Part shown: positions 43,654 through 53,780 of the stretch, piece by piece
How the letters are laid out: each line of letters opens with the position of its first letter
How positions within the stretch are numbered: the stretch's first letter is position 1
Origin: Qipengyuania marisflavi
GTDB taxonomy: Bacteria; Pseudomonadota; Alphaproteobacteria; Sphingomonadales; Sphingomonadaceae
DNA length: 64,000 nucleotides
NCBI RefSeq assembly: GCF_005884405.1
Contig: NZ_VCAO01000007.1
Span: forward strand, 1-64,000
Reading direction: 5' to 3'
Made by a program: the position numbers and the translations under genes
The notes under the pieces: model-generated
Seen by the model: only the letters and a program-made list of their open reading frames with translations
Told to the model about the DNA's origin: nothing
Databases searched by the model: none

Positions 43654-46494
43654 ATGGCCGCAAAGCAGCATCTCTACCTCGTCGATGGGTCCGCCTATAT
43701 CTTCCGCGCCTATCACCGGTTGCCGCCGCTGACCGATCCGGAGGGCACGCCGGTGGGCGCGGTCTATGGCTATACCACCATGCTGTGGAAATTGGCCGAT
43801 GACCTGGACAAGGCGGACGGTCCGACTCACCTGGCAGTAATTCTGGACAAGGGTTCGACCAGCTTTCGCAATGATATCTATCCCGAATACAAAGCCAACC
43901 GCCCGCCCCCGCCAGAAGATCTGGTGCCGCAATTCCCGCTGATCCGCGACGCAACGCGCGCTTTCAGCCTGCCGTGTATCGAAGAAGCCGGGCTGGAAGC
44001 GGACGATCTGATCGCTTCTTATGCGCGCGAGGCCCAGCGTCAGGGCTGGGACGTCACCATCGTCTCATCCGACAAGGATTTGATGCAGCTGGTCGGCACC
44101 GCTGGCGAAGGCGGCGGGCGCGTCGATATGCTCGACACCATGAAAAGCGCCCGCATCGGCCCGGCAGAGGTCGAAGAGAAGTTCGGCGTCGTGCCTGAAC
44201 TGGTGGGCGATGTGCTGGCGCTGATGGGCGATTCGGTAGACAATGTGCCCGGCATCTATGGCATCGGCCCCAAGACCGCCTCCAAGCTGATCGCCGAACA
44301 TGGCTCTCTCACCGCCGCACTGGATGCGGCGCCGGACATGAAGAAGTCCAAGCTGAAAGAGCGGATGCTCGAAGGCCGCGAAATGGCCGAACTCAGCCGC
44401 GTGCTGGTCCAGCTGAAAGAAGATTGCGACCTTCCCCAGCCGCTCGATGATTTCAAGCTGGATGGCGTGCCGCCCGAACCGCTGGCCGCATTTTTGGAAA
44501 AGCATGGCTTCTCCAGCCTGCTCAGAAGGCTGGAGGCCGGGTCAGGCAGCCCTTCGCGCAAAACCGATCTCGATCCCGCCAAGCAGAGTGCCGGCAACAC
44601 CGCTGCCGAACACGCCGCCAGCCGCCAGCCGCTGCCCGAAATGCCCGCAGTGGACCGCAGCGCGTATGAATGCGTGCAGACGATGGAGCGGCTGGAACAT
44701 TGGGTCGACCGCGCCCGTGCCGCGCGGCTGGTGGCGGTAGACACTGAAACCAGCGCGCTGGATGCGATGGCGGCCGATCTGACCGGGATCAGCCTGGCGC
44801 TTGGCCCCAATGATGCCTGCTATATCCCGCTGCGCCACGGCGGCAGCGATATGTTCGCAGAAAAGCCCGATCAGGTCGATTTTGCCCAGGCGCTGGCGGC
44901 GCTCAAGCCGCTGCTTGAAAGCGATGCAGTGCTCAAGATCGGGCAGAACATCAAATACGATATCAACATACTGGCCCGCAATGGCATTGCGGTGGCGCCG
45001 ATTGATGACACCATGATTATCAGCTTCGCGCTGGATGCGGGCCGCAGCCTTGACGGGATCGGCGGCGGTCACGGCATGGACGAATTGAGCGAACGCCATC
45101 TCGGCCATACAACACTGACTTTCAAAGAGGTCTGCGGGATCGGTAAAAAGCAGATCCCGTTTGGCGAAGTCCCGCTCGACAAGGCCACCGAATATGCCGC
45201 CGAAGATGCCGATGTGACATGGCGGCTGCACGCGCATCTCAAACCGCGCCTGGCCAGCGAAGGCGGCACCAAAATCTATGAGCGGGTCGACCGCCCGCTG
45301 ATCCCGGTGGTCGCGCAGATGGAACGGCACGGGATCAAGGTTGACCGGGCGCGGCTGGCCAAGCTGTCCGAAGAATTCGCTGTCGAGACCAGCCGGTTGG
45401 AAAAGGAAATCCATACGGTTGCAGGCATTCAATTTACCGTTGGCAGCCCCAAGCAGCTGGGCGACATCCTGTTCGACAAGCTGGGGTACAAGGGCGGGCG
45501 CAAGGGCAAGAGCGGGCAATATTCAACCGATCAGGCGATTCTGGAACGGCTGTCTGGCGAAGGCGCGGAAATAGCCGATAAGGTGCTGGAATGGCGCCAG
45601 CTGACCAAGCTGAAATCAACCTATACCGACGCGCTGCAACAGGCGATCAATCCCGAAACCGGCCGGGTCCACACCAGCTACAGTCTGGTCGGCGCGCAGA
45701 CCGGACGGCTGTCTTCGACCGACCCCAATTTGCAGAACATCCCCATCCGCACCGAAATCGGGCGGCAAATTCGCGAAGCGTTTGTTGCCGATGCGGGCAA
45801 TGTCCTGCTGGCCGCCGATTATTCGCAGATCGAGCTGCGGCTGGCCGCGCATATGGCCGATGTCGATCCGCTGCGCGAAGCCTTTGCCGCGGGCGAGGAT
45901 ATTCACAGCCGCACCGCCACCGAAATGTTCGGCGAAGTAACGCGCGACACGCGGGCGCGCGCCAAGACGATCAATTTCGCCATCCTCTATGGCATCTCGC
46001 GATGGGGGCTGGCGGGCCGTCTCAAGGTGGAACCGGACGAGGCGCAAGCCATGATCGACACCTATTTCCAGCGCTTCCCCGGCATCCAGCGTTATATCCA
46101 CGAAACGCTCGAAAGCGTGCGGGCGCGCGGCTATTCCGAAACGCTGTTTGGTCGCAAGACATGGTTCCCGCGCATCAGTTCGAAGAACCAGAACGAGCGC
46201 ACCGGGTCCGAACGCGCCGCCATCAATGCGCCGATCCAGGGCACCAGCGCCGACATCATCAAGCGCGCGATGGTCCGCATGGTGCCTGCGCTGCAAGAGG
46301 CCGGGCTGGACGACGTGCGGATGCTGTTGCAGGTTCACGACGAATTGGTGTTCGAATTGCCGGAAGGCGATGTCGCCGCTGCCAAGCCGGTGATCGAACG
46401 GGTGATGGCTGAGGCCGCTCAGCCTTCGGTATCCTTGAGCGTGCCACTGGGCATCGATATCGGCACGGGCGTCAGTTGGGGAGCAGCACATTGA
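43654..46494 (+). CDS. polA: DNA polymerase I
   Basis: This 946-residue enzyme has three domains. The 5' nuclease (about 1-300) has VDGSAYIFRAYHR. The proofreading exonuclease has intact acidic residues (VDTETSAL near 362, KIGQNIKYDIN, YAAEDADVTW). The polymerase (about 560-946) has motif A ADYSQIELRLAAH near 722, motif B AKTINFAILYG, and motif C HDELVFE near 894. It fills gaps and removes RNA primers in replication and repair. Its stop overlaps the start of the histidine kinase gene. Confidence 0.97.
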   Translation: MAAKQHLYLVDGSAYIFRAYHRLPPLTDPEGTPVGAVYGYTTMLWKLADDLDKADGPTHLAVILDKGSTSFRNDIYPEYKANRPPPPEDLVPQFPLIRDATRAFSLPCIEEAGLEADDLIASYAREAQRQGWDVTIVSSDKDLMQLVGTAGEGGGRVDMLDTMKSARIGPAEVEEKFGVVPELVGDVLALMGDSVDNVPGIYGIGPKTASKLIAEHGSLTAALDAAPDMKKSKLKERMLEGREMAELSRVLVQLKEDCDLPQPLDDFKLDGVPPEPLAAFLEKHGFSSLLRRLEAGSGSPSRKTDLDPAKQSAGNTAAEHAASRQPLPEMPAVDRSAYECVQTMERLEHWVDRARAARLVAVDTETSALDAMAADLTGISLALGPNDACYIPLRHGGSDMFAEKPDQVDFAQALAALKPLLESDAVLKIGQNIKYDINILARNGIAVAPIDDTMIISFALDAGRSLDGIGGGHGMDELSERHLGHTTLTFKEVCGIGKKQIPFGEVPLDKATEYAAEDADVTWRLHAHLKPRLASEGGTKIYERVDRPLIPVVAQMERHGIKVDRARLAKLSEEFAVETSRLEKEIHTVAGIQFTVGSPKQLGDILFDKLGYKGGRKGKSGQYSTDQAILERLSGEGAEIADKVLEWRQLTKLKSTYTDALQQAINPETGRVHTSYSLVGAQTGRLSSTDPNLQNIPIRTEIGRQIREAFVADAGNVLLAADYSQIELRLAAHMADVDPLREAFAAGEDIHSRTATEMFGEVTRDTRARAKTINFAILYGISRWGLAGRLKVEPDEAQAMIDTYFQRFPGIQRYIHETLESVRARGYSETLFGRKTWFPRISSKNQNERTGSERAAINAPIQGTSADIIKRAMVRMVPALQEAGLDDVRMLLQVHDELVFELPEGDVAAAKPVIERVMAEAAQPSVSLSVPLGIDIGTGVSWGAAH

Positions 46495-47762
46495 TGAAGA
46501 TGAAAATCACCGACCGGCGCGGCCGCTGGATGAACGCCGCGCTTCTGGCCGTTATCGCCGCGTGCAGTCTGGCGCTGTTGTTTCTGGTCTACAAGACCGT
46601 GGAGGCTGAACGCAACGAGCGGCTACAGGTGGCCAAGACCAACGAAATTCTGGTTGAACTGCGCAATGTGGGCACCGCCGTGCTCAATGGCGAGACCGGC
46701 CAGCGCGGCTATCTGGTCACGCTCGACCGCCGCTATCTCGAACCCTATCGTGCGGGTAGCGAACAGATCAGCCCGACACTCGACCGGCTGCGGGACATGC
46801 TCGGCGATGATGCCAGTGCCCGCCAGACCGAACTGATCGACCAGATCGACGCACTGGCCCGCGCGCGTTTTGACGAGATGGCTGATTCGGTGGCCATGCT
46901 GGAGAACGGGCGGCTGCTTGATGCGCGCCGTGCTGTCCTGACCGATGAAGGTCAGGAGACGATGGAGCGCCTGCGCCGCGCCATCCGCGAAATGGAGCAG
47001 ATCGAATCCCAACTGCTCAGCGAAGCGGCGGTCGACACCGCACGGGCGGAAGCGCGTGTGCTGCCGATGCTGGGCGGCCTGCTGGTACTGATCCTGCTGG
47101 CAATGATCGCGGGCGTCCGGCTGGTGGGCCGCGCCGCCCGCGCCGAGGCCGAGGCATCGCAGGCAGCAGCATTGAGCGAGGCGCATGACCGGGCGGACCT
47201 GCTGGCGCGTGAATTGAATCACCGGGTCAAGAACCTGTTCGCCGTGATCCTGGCGATTGTCCAGATGAGCGCCCGCGACAAGCCTGAGGCCAAGCCGGTC
47301 ACGGACAGCATTGCCCAGCGCATCCGCGCGCTGCTGACCGCACATGAAGTGACCCAAGGCGAGCTAGACCGCCCGGTCGCGTCGCTTTCCGCATTGGTCG
47401 AAACCACGCTGGCCCCCTATCGCTCCGACGCTCACCCGGCGGAAATTGCAGGCGAAAACCACCTGCTGGCGGCTAAGAACGTCACGCCGTTGGGCCTCGT
47501 CCTTCACGAACTGACCACCAATGCGGTGAAATACGGTGCTTGGGCGCATGGCGGTACGGTTCATGTCACCTGGGAGGAAAGCGATAGCGGGCTGACCCTG
47601 CTGTGGCGCGAGACCGGCGTGACAATCACCGAGGAGCCGGAGCGCAAGGGCTTTGGCAGCCTGCTGATGACCAGCGCAGCGCGACAGCTGGGCGGCAGCA
47701 TCGAACGCGAGTTCCTGCCCGACGGGCTGCAGGTCACTATCGAGCTGCCACCGGGCGACTAA
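46494..47762 (+). CDS. CHASE3-type sensor histidine kinase of the HWE family
   Basis: This 422-residue membrane kinase has a first helix at about 18-38 and a periplasmic CHASE3 sensor (about 40-185; VLNGETGQRGYLVT is its signature). A second helix lies at about 196-216, then a cytoplasmic HWE kinase domain with phospho-acceptor His242 in ELNHRVKNLFAV, N box HELTTNAVKYGAW, and the WRE of the family name. HWE kinases often steer the alphaproteobacterial general stress response. Its ATG overlaps the polA stop (TGATG), suggesting coupled translation. No response regulator is adjacent. Confidence 0.9.
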   Translation: MKMKITDRRGRWMNAALLAVIAACSLALLFLVYKTVEAERNERLQVAKTNEILVELRNVGTAVLNGETGQRGYLVTLDRRYLEPYRAGSEQISPTLDRLRDMLGDDASARQTELIDQIDALARARFDEMADSVAMLENGRLLDARRAVLTDEGQETMERLRRAIREMEQIESQLLSEAAVDTARAEARVLPMLGGLLVLILLAMIAGVRLVGRAARAEAEASQAAALSEAHDRADLLARELNHRVKNLFAVILAIVQMSARDKPEAKPVTDSIAQRIRALLTAHEVTQGELDRPVASLSALVETTLAPYRSDAHPAEIAGENHLLAAKNVTPLGLVLHELTTNAVKYGAWAHGGTVHVTWEESDSGLTLLWRETGVTITEEPERKGFGSLLMTSAARQLGGSIEREFLPDGLQVTIELPPGD

Positions 47763-47826
47763 TCGGCACATCGCTGCCCGCGACAGCGCTTGCCATTGAC
47801 CCGCCCGCTTCCCTAGAGGGCGCGGC

Positions 47827-48909
47827 ATGTTCGAACGCTTTGACCCCCGCAACTGGCCGATCTCTTACGATGCGCTGATCCACACCCTTATCGTGCTGGG
47901 CGGCGCAGTCGTGCTGGCATCATTGATACACTGGGTTGTGCTCAACACCGTCCACCGGATTGCGCGGCTGTCCAGCACCCCGATCGACGATATCGTCTTC
48001 ACCAAGGTTTATAAGCCCCTGCGCTATGCTTTCATCGGATTTGCAATTGCAATTGCCGCTGAACACGATTTGCTGGTGGGCGACGGCTGGGATGTCCTGG
48101 CGCGCTTTATGAAGCCCGCGCTGATGGGCTGGGTGCTCTATGCCGGAGTGCGCGGCTTTGCCGCCGGGATCGAACAAAAAGGCGCATTGGCAGGCGACGT
48201 AGTTGCCATGCGAGCGCAGCGTACGCGGGTGGCGATCCTCTCGCGCACAGCCCGCGTGGCGGTGGTGATCATCACGGTCGCCCTGATCCTGTTCAACATC
48301 CCCGGTGTCCGCGAGATCGGGGTGACCATGCTGGCTTCGGCGGGCCTCGCCGCTCTGGCAGTGGGCGCAGCTGCGCAACCGGCGCTCAAATCACTGATCG
48401 CCGGGATGCAGATGGCCATCACCCAGCCGGTGCGGATTGGCGATCTGGTCAAGGTCGACGGGCAAGCGGGCCGTGTGGAAGAAATCCGCATGAGCTTTGT
48501 AACTGTGCGTACCTGGGACGAACGCGTTCTGGTGGTGCCGACGATCCGCTTTCTGGACGAGAGTTTCGAGAACTGGTCACGCGTCAGCGAGAAGCTGACC
48601 GGTCCGGTCATGCTCCACCTCGACCCCGCCGCCGAGGTCGCCCCGATTCGCGAAGAGTTTGAAAGCTTCGTCAAACAGCACCCCCTGTGGGACGGGCGCA
48701 ATCTGGCGCTGCTGATGACCGAAGCCTATCCCGAAAGCATCGAGCTGCGGCTGTCGATGAGTTCCGAAGCCATCGGCGATCTGTTCGCGCTGCGCTGCGC
48801 CGTGCGCGAACATATGGTGGCGTGGCTGCGCACCAACCAGCCCGGCGCACTGATCCGCCACCGGCTGGAGGTCGAGGCGGCCAATGCACGGGCGATGGGC
48901 GCCGTCTGA
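47827..48909 (+). CDS. MscS-family mechanosensitive channel
   Basis: This 360-residue protein has about four to five transmembrane helices. The last is the pore helix LASAGLAALAVGAAAQPALKSLIAGMQ, shown here in two parts by its Gly/Ala pattern. It is followed by the beta domain (VRIGDLVKVDGQAGRVEEI, VVPTIRFLDESFENWSR). It would release solutes on sudden osmotic drop. It is 64 bp after the kinase gene and converges with the CDC48 gene five bases away. Confidence 0.9.
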   Translation: MFERFDPRNWPISYDALIHTLIVLGGAVVLASLIHWVVLNTVHRIARLSSTPIDDIVFTKVYKPLRYAFIGFAIAIAAEHDLLVGDGWDVLARFMKPALMGWVLYAGVRGFAAGIEQKGALAGDVVAMRAQRTRVAILSRTARVAVVIITVALILFNIPGVREIGVTMLASAGLAALAVGAAAQPALKSLIAGMQMAITQPVRIGDLVKVDGQAGRVEEIRMSFVTVRTWDERVLVVPTIRFLDESFENWSRVSEKLTGPVMLHLDPAAEVAPIREEFESFVKQHPLWDGRNLALLMTEAYPESIELRLSMSSEAIGDLFALRCAVREHMVAWLRTNQPGALIRHRLEVEAANARAMGAV

Positions 48910-48913
48910 CCGT

Positions 48914-51226
48914 TCAGCCGTGCTTCTTGTCGCGGGTCGGTTCGAACAGCGCTTCGGACAGGAAACCGATCGGATGGACTTCGGCGGCACGCTTTTTCAG
49001 CTCGCCGCGCATCTTCTTATATTCCTTTTCCATATCCGCAGTCACCGTGGCGCGTGAATCCTCCAGCGCCGCGGTAAAGTCCTCGGCAGCGACCTTCTTC
49101 ACCGCGCCGCCAACCCGGCGCAATGCGCCCAGTCCGGCCCGGCGCACCACGTCTTCCAGATCGGCACCGGTGAAGCGTTCGGTCTTCTCCGCCACCTCTG
49201 CCAGATCGACATCCTTGGCCATCGGCATATCCGCAGTGTGGATGCGCAGGATCTGTTCGCGCCCGGCCTTGTCCGGCGTGCCGACGTAAACCAGCTCGTC
49301 AAAACGGCCCGGACGCAGCAGCGCCGGATCGACCAGCGCCGGCCGATTGGTCGCGCCGATCACGATTACCGACTGCAATTCCTCCAGCCCGTCCATTTCG
49401 GCCAGGATGGTGTTGACTACGCGGCCTGTCACCTGCGGTTCGCCCTGCCCGGACCCGCGTGCGGGGACCAGGCTGTCGATCTCGTCAATGAAGACCACGC
49501 AGGGCGCGACCGAGCGGGCGCGCTGGAACATCCGCGCAATCTGCTGCTCGCTTTCGCCATACCATTTGGAGAGCAGGTCAGAGCTTTTCATCGAGATGAA
49601 GTTCGCCTCCGCCTCTTTCGCCACAGCCTTGGCAAGCAGCGTCTTGCCGGTGCCCGGAGGGCCATAGAGCAAGAAGCCCTTCGCCGGACGGATGCCCAAC
49701 CGGTGGAAGGCATCGGGGTTCTTGAGCGGTAGCTCGATCCCCTCTTTCAACTTGTCGACAGCATCGCCGACACCGCCAATATCGTCCCAGCCAACATTGG
49801 GCACCTGCACCATCACTTCGCGCATGGCAGACGGTTGCACGCGCTTGAGCGCTTCGAGGAAATCCTCGCGGCTGACATACAGATCGTCGAGCACTTCCTG
49901 CGGCACGGTGCGCTCGTCAAGGTCGAGCCGCGGCATGATCCGCCGCACCGCCTCGATCGCCGCTTCGCGCGTCAGCGCCGCCAGATCGGCACCCACAAAG
50001 CCATGCGTGGTGCGCGCCAACTCTTTCATCTCCACCTTGTCGCCCAGCGGCATCGCCCGCATGTGAATGCCCAGAATCTCGCGCCGTCCGCGTTCATCGG
50101 GCACGCCGATCACTATCTCGCGGTCGAAACGGCCCGGACGCCGCAGCGCCTCGTCCATCGCATCGGGTCGGTTGGTGGCGGCAATGACCACGAGGTTCGA
50201 ACGCGCCTCCAGCCCGTCCATCAGCGTAAGCAATTGGGCGACCAGCCGCTTCTCGGCCTCACCCGGTACGCGGTCGCGCTTGGGCGCTATGGAATCGATC
50301 TCGTCGATGAAGATGATTGCAGGCGCGGATTTGGCCGCTTCCTCGAACACTTCACGCAGCCGCTTCTCGCTTTCGCCATAGCCGGAACCCATGATTTCCG
50401 GGCCGTTGATGGTGAAAAATCTGGCGTCGCTTTCATTCGCCACCGCCTGGGCCAGCCGCGTCTTGCCGGTCCCGGGCGGTCCATGCAGCAGCACGCCCTT
50501 GGGCGGATCGACGCCCAGCCGGGTGAACAATTCGGGATAGCGCAGCGGCAGTTCGACCATCTCGCGCAATTGCTGAATGGTGTCGCCCATACCGCCGACA
50601 TCGTCATAATTGATGATGGCGCGGGCATCGCGGGGTTCTTCGAATTCGGCGCGCAGCTCGACCTCGGTGTCCTCGTCGATATGGACGATGCCCTTGGGGC
50701 TGGTGGACACTACCGTCAGGCGGATCTGGGTCAGCGCATAGGCGGGGGTGTTGAACATCCGGCGCACCTGAGGCGGCATATCCTGCACCGGCTGTTGCCC
50801 GGTGGTGGCAACCAGATCACCCGCGACCAGCGGCTTGCGGAAGAAATTGCGTTTGAGCGCCTGGGGCGGACCCTGCAGCCGGATTTCACGCTGCGCCGGG
50901 GCGAACACCACGCGGGTGGCAGGGCGCGATTCGGTGACAGTGATCTTGACATGCTCGCCAGAGCCAACCTCGGCATTGCCGCGCTGCAACCCGTCAAGCC
51001 GCACGACATCGAGTGTCTGGTCCTCGTCATAGGCCGGCATCGCTACGGCGGCGGTGGAGCGTTTGCCGATAATCTCGACCACATCGCCTTCGGTAATGCC
51101 AAGCGCCTGAAACACTGATCGCGGCATCCGGGCGATGCCCTGACCGCTTTCCTCCTGCCGTGCCGCTGCGACCTGCAGCCTTACCGTTTTTTCTTCAACC
51201 GCAGTCGCTGCGTCCGCATCGGCCAT
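48914..51226 (-). CDS. CDC48/VCP-family AAA+ ATPase
   Basis: This 770-residue protein has the full archaeal/eukaryotic-type architecture. An N-terminal CDC48 double-psi barrel spans about 10-190 ([16 protein letters not shown]). Two AAA modules follow. D1 has Walker [13 protein letters not shown] near 249 and Walker [14 protein letters not shown] near 307. D2 has Walker [13 protein letters not shown] near 521 and Walker [14 protein letters not shown] near 579. These unfoldases extract proteins from complexes. Such genes occur in some bacteria, including Sphingomonadales, but the substrate and cofactors are unknown. It lacks a visible proteasome partner here. Confidence 0.92.
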   Translation of the reverse strand: MADADAATAVEEKTVRLQVAAARQEESGQGIARMPRSVFQALGITEGDVVEIIGKRSTAAVAMPAYDEDQTLDVVRLDGLQRGNAEVGSGEHVKITVTESRPATRVVFAPAQREIRLQGPPQALKRNFFRKPLVAGDLVATTGQQPVQDMPPQVRRMFNTPAYALTQIRLTVVSTSPKGIVHIDEDTEVELRAEFEEPRDARAIINYDDVGGMGDTIQQLREMVELPLRYPELFTRLGVDPPKGVLLHGPPGTGKTRLAQAVANESDARFFTINGPEIMGSGYGESEKRLREVFEEAAKSAPAIIFIDEIDSIAPKRDRVPGEAEKRLVAQLLTLMDGLEARSNLVVIAATNRPDAMDEALRRPGRFDREIVIGVPDERGRREILGIHMRAMPLGDKVEMKELARTTHGFVGADLAALTREAAIEAVRRIMPRLDLDERTVPQEVLDDLYVSREDFLEALKRVQPSAMREVMVQVPNVGWDDIGGVGDAVDKLKEGIELPLKNPDAFHRLGIRPAKGFLLYGPPGTGKTLLAKAVAKEAEANFISMKSSDLLSKWYGESEQQIARMFQRARSVAPCVVFIDEIDSLVPARGSGQGEPQVTGRVVNTILAEMDGLEELQSVIVIGATNRPALVDPALLRPGRFDELVYVGTPDKAGREQILRIHTADMPMAKDVDLAEVAEKTERFTGADLEDVVRRAGLGALRRVGGAVKKVAAEDFTAALEDSRATVTADMEKEYKKMRGELKKRAAEVHPIGFLSEALFEPTRDKKHG

Positions 51227-51350
51227 CTGGCATCTGCTCCCTTAGTCCGTTGTTTCGACCCGCCCCTAGCTGGGGATGCGCCCTGCCTGATGCAATGAAC
51301 AAGCGGCGCAAGAGGTCCGGTTGAGGCTGTGACTACAAGGATTCCAGACA

Positions 51351-51383
51351 GAAAAAAGCCCGGTTGGAAGAACCAACCGGGCT
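51351..51383 (-). terminator. Terminator of the 51.5-kb lipoprotein gene
   Basis: AGCCCGGTTGG and CCAACCGGGCT form an 11-bp perfect stem around a five-base loop (51357-51383), with TTTTTT on the minus strand afterward. It lies between the lipoprotein gene and CDC48 and should isolate them. Confidence 0.85.
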
Positions 51384-51495
51384 AAAAAGTCTTGGGAGAG
51401 GATGCCTGAAAGGCAGGGCAACATATGCGGTTGCAGCAATTTTTGTGCAAGTGCGAAAAGAACAAGGTTTGTTGCATTGTGCGCAACACACAGGG

Positions 51496-52026
51496 CTATC
51501 CGTCTAGGACTTCAGGCCAGCGCTGCGGTGCCCCCGCAGGGCGCGCACATCCGCGAACGCTGCCTGGCTGGCCAGAGTTAAGCCATGCCACAAAGTCTGT
51601 TGTTTCGCCCGAAAACTCGTCGAGACACTCCGCTCGTTCAATCACGATTTCGTAAGCCCATGCATCACCATCTGCACTGTGCGCAGATGCCTTCAAGCTG
51701 GTCCGGTCCGGCTGATCGGTACGATCCGCGCGGTGCCATGACACCACCTGCTCTCCGCTGGTAAAATCCCGCAGCTGGATCAGGTCGCCGCGGCTTTCGA
51801 AGCCAACAAACGGTTCGCCGAAATTGATAATATAATCGCCCGAGCTGGCTTCGCGCATTTCGAACAGGGCTCTTTCGGGAGAGGTGATAGCGCGCACAGC
51901 GGGCACATCATGCGGCGCTGCATCACTTGGTAAATCCTCGCTCTCAGCACCTTCCATGCTCGCTTCGCAGGACACCAGCCCGAACGCAGCCAGGCAAGGC
52001 ATCACCAGTTTTGCCCATTGCGACAT
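51496..52026 (-). CDS. Hypothetical lipoprotein (176 aa)
   Basis: The ATG at 52026 gives a lipoprotein signal (AAFGLVSC, Cys20). An acidic linker and a mostly beta domain follow (FVGFESRGDLIQLRDFTSG, AYEIVIERAECLDEFSGE). The last part has three Cys and looks partly disordered. I do not recognise the family. The frame extends upstream to 52086 but lacks a signal peptide there. It is divergent from scoA and ends about 110 bp before its terminator. Confidence 0.72.
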   Translation of the reverse strand: MSQWAKLVMPCLAAFGLVSCEASMEGAESEDLPSDAAPHDVPAVRAITSPERALFEMREASSGDYIINFGEPFVGFESRGDLIQLRDFTSGEQVVSWHRADRTDQPDRTSLKASAHSADGDAWAYEIVIERAECLDEFSGETTDFVAWLNSGQPGSVRGCARPAGAPQRWPEVLDG

Positions 52027-52103
52027 GACCACGCTGCGTTCTCCGACCAAGGGGTGACACAATTCCCCTTTGCTTATAACAGCCATGCCGTAACGGAGGT
52101 TCG

Positions 52104-52826
52104 ATGAACAAGCTTTATCCCGATGCCGCTGCCGCCCTTGACGGGCTGCTGACCGATGACATGTTGATTGCCAGCGGGGGCTTTGGCCTGTGCGGCATTC
52201 CTGAACGATTGCTCACCGCGATTCGGGAAAGCGGGGTGAAAAACCTCACCTTTGCCAGCAACAATGCCGGGATCGATGGCGAAGGCATCGGCATGCTGCT
52301 GCGCACCAAGCAAGTTAAAAAGATGATCAGTTCCTACGTCGGCGAGAACAAGGAATTTGAACGCCAGTTCCTTTCGGGCGAGCTGGAGGTCGAGTTTTGC
52401 CCGCAAGGCACGCTGGCCGAACGGATGCGTGCGGGCGGTGCGGGTATTCCCGGTTTCTACACCAAGACCGGCGTCGGCACGCAGGTGGCCGAGGGCAAGG
52501 AAGTGAAAGCTTTTGCCGCAGGAGACGGACCAGCCGAGGACTATATTCTCGAACACGGCATCTTCGCGGACCTCGCCATCGTCAAGGCGTGGAAGGCGGA
52601 TGAAACCGGCAATCTGGTGTTCCGCAAGACCGCACGCAATTTCAACCTGCCCGCAGCAACTTGCGGCAAGGCCTGCGTGGTAGAGGTGGAGGAAATCGTG
52701 CCGGTTGGCTCGCTCGATCCCGACTGCATCCATCTGCCCGGCGTCTATGTCCAGCGGATGATCGTGGGCGCGCCGTATGACAAGCAGATCGAATTTGTCA
52801 CCACGCGTGAGCGGGAAGACGCATGA
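52104..52826 (+). CDS. scoA: 3-oxoacid CoA-transferase subunit A (SCOT alpha)
   Basis: This 240-residue subunit of succinyl-CoA:3-ketoacid CoA-transferase has LIASGGFGLCGIPERLL at the N-terminus and GAGIPGFYTKTGVGTQVAEG, the type-I alpha signature. With ScoB it moves CoA between succinate and acetoacetate for ketone-body and polyhydroxybutyrate use. GGAGG lies three to four bases before the ATG. Its TGA overlaps the ATG of the phosphatase gene that follows instead of scoB. Confidence 0.94.
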   Translation: MNKLYPDAAAALDGLLTDDMLIASGGFGLCGIPERLLTAIRESGVKNLTFASNNAGIDGEGIGMLLRTKQVKKMISSYVGENKEFERQFLSGELEVEFCPQGTLAERMRAGGAGIPGFYTKTGVGTQVAEGKEVKAFAAGDGPAEDYILEHGIFADLAIVKAWKADETGNLVFRKTARNFNLPAATCGKACVVEVEEIVPVGSLDPDCIHLPGVYVQRMIVGAPYDKQIEFVTTREREDA

Positions 52827-53779
52827 CGCGCGCACCGATAGCGCTGGCCGCACTGGCGCTGGCGGGCTGTGCGGCGACCCCTGGTGCTGTGCCCCAGGCT
52901 GCGGCTCCCGCTGTGCCTGTGGCGACCGGCGGCGCGGCTGACGCGCCAGATACAATGCGCTGGCTCTATGCTTCTGGCGAGGCTGCCGGGGCATCGATTC
53001 AGGCATGGCGGATGCTGGCCGATTATGCAGTGACCACCTCGCGGCTGCGCCGGATACCGCAATCGGTGCCGATGGGCCTGCCCGATGTGGCGGGCGGTAT
53101 CGGCACGCCGTCCTGTGTGGCCGCAGATGGCACGCTCAAGCCGTTTGCCGCCGTGTTCGACGTTGATGAGACGGTGCTGCTCAATCGCGGCTATGAATAT
53201 TGGCAGGCCTATTCTGGCAAGGGTTTCGACCGCGAGGAATGGGCGCAGTGGGAAGCGGGCGGCGCTGCGCAAATCGCCCCTGTTCCCGGCGCAGTAACCG
53301 GCATCCGCCGCCTGCGCGAAGCCGGGATCACAGTCATCTTCAACACCAATCGCAATGCCGAAAACGCCGCCGGAACCATCGCCGCCATCGCGGCCGCCGG
53401 TCTGGGGCCGGCAGTGCACAAGGAAACGCTGTTTCTGCGCGGTGACGATGCCATGGGCAGCCGCAAGGATGGCCGCCGCGCCGCGATCGCCAGCAAATAT
53501 TGCGTGATTGCGCTGGCGGGCGACAATCTTGGCGATTTTGCCGATGTCTTCAACGATGCCGAAACGGGCATACAGGCCCGCCGCACCATAACCGCGCGCG
53601 GCGAATATGCAGCGCTGTGGGGCGCAGGCTGGTTTGCATTTCCCAATCCCGTTTACGGCGCCTGGCAGAAAGGCACGGTGGACGAAGTCTTCCCGCCCGA
53701 CGCTCGCTGGCAGCCCGGCACCACTGTGCGGCAGGCTCCTGACATCATGGCCCCCACCGATACCGATAAAGGCAATTGA
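52823..53779 (+). CDS. HAD-type acid phosphatase / 5'-nucleotidase, lipoprotein e(P4) family
   Basis: This 318-residue lipoprotein (ALALAGC, Cys16) has the HAD nucleophile motif DVDET at residues 113-117, FNTNRNAEN as motif II, and [16 protein letters not shown] carrying the motif IV aspartates. Members such as Haemophilus e(P4) release phosphate from nucleotides outside the inner membrane. The gene lies between scoA and scoB, overlapping scoA (ATGA) and ending one base before scoB, so it is translated with the CoA-transferase. Confidence 0.9.
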   Translation: MTRAPIALAALALAGCAATPGAVPQAAAPAVPVATGGAADAPDTMRWLYASGEAAGASIQAWRMLADYAVTTSRLRRIPQSVPMGLPDVAGGIGTPSCVAADGTLKPFAAVFDVDETVLLNRGYEYWQAYSGKGFDREEWAQWEAGGAAQIAPVPGAVTGIRRLREAGITVIFNTNRNAENAAGTIAAIAAAGLGPAVHKETLFLRGDDAMGSRKDGRRAAIASKYCVIALAGDNLGDFADVFNDAETGIQARRTITARGEYAALWGAGWFAFPNPVYGAWQKGTVDEVFPPDARWQPGTTVRQAPDIMAPTDTDKGN

Positions 53780-53780
53780 G

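Noticed and set aside
51425-51655. Plus-strand 76-codon frame overlapping the lipoprotein gene
   Set aside because: No ribosome site, Cys-rich random composition, and it runs through the opposing gene.
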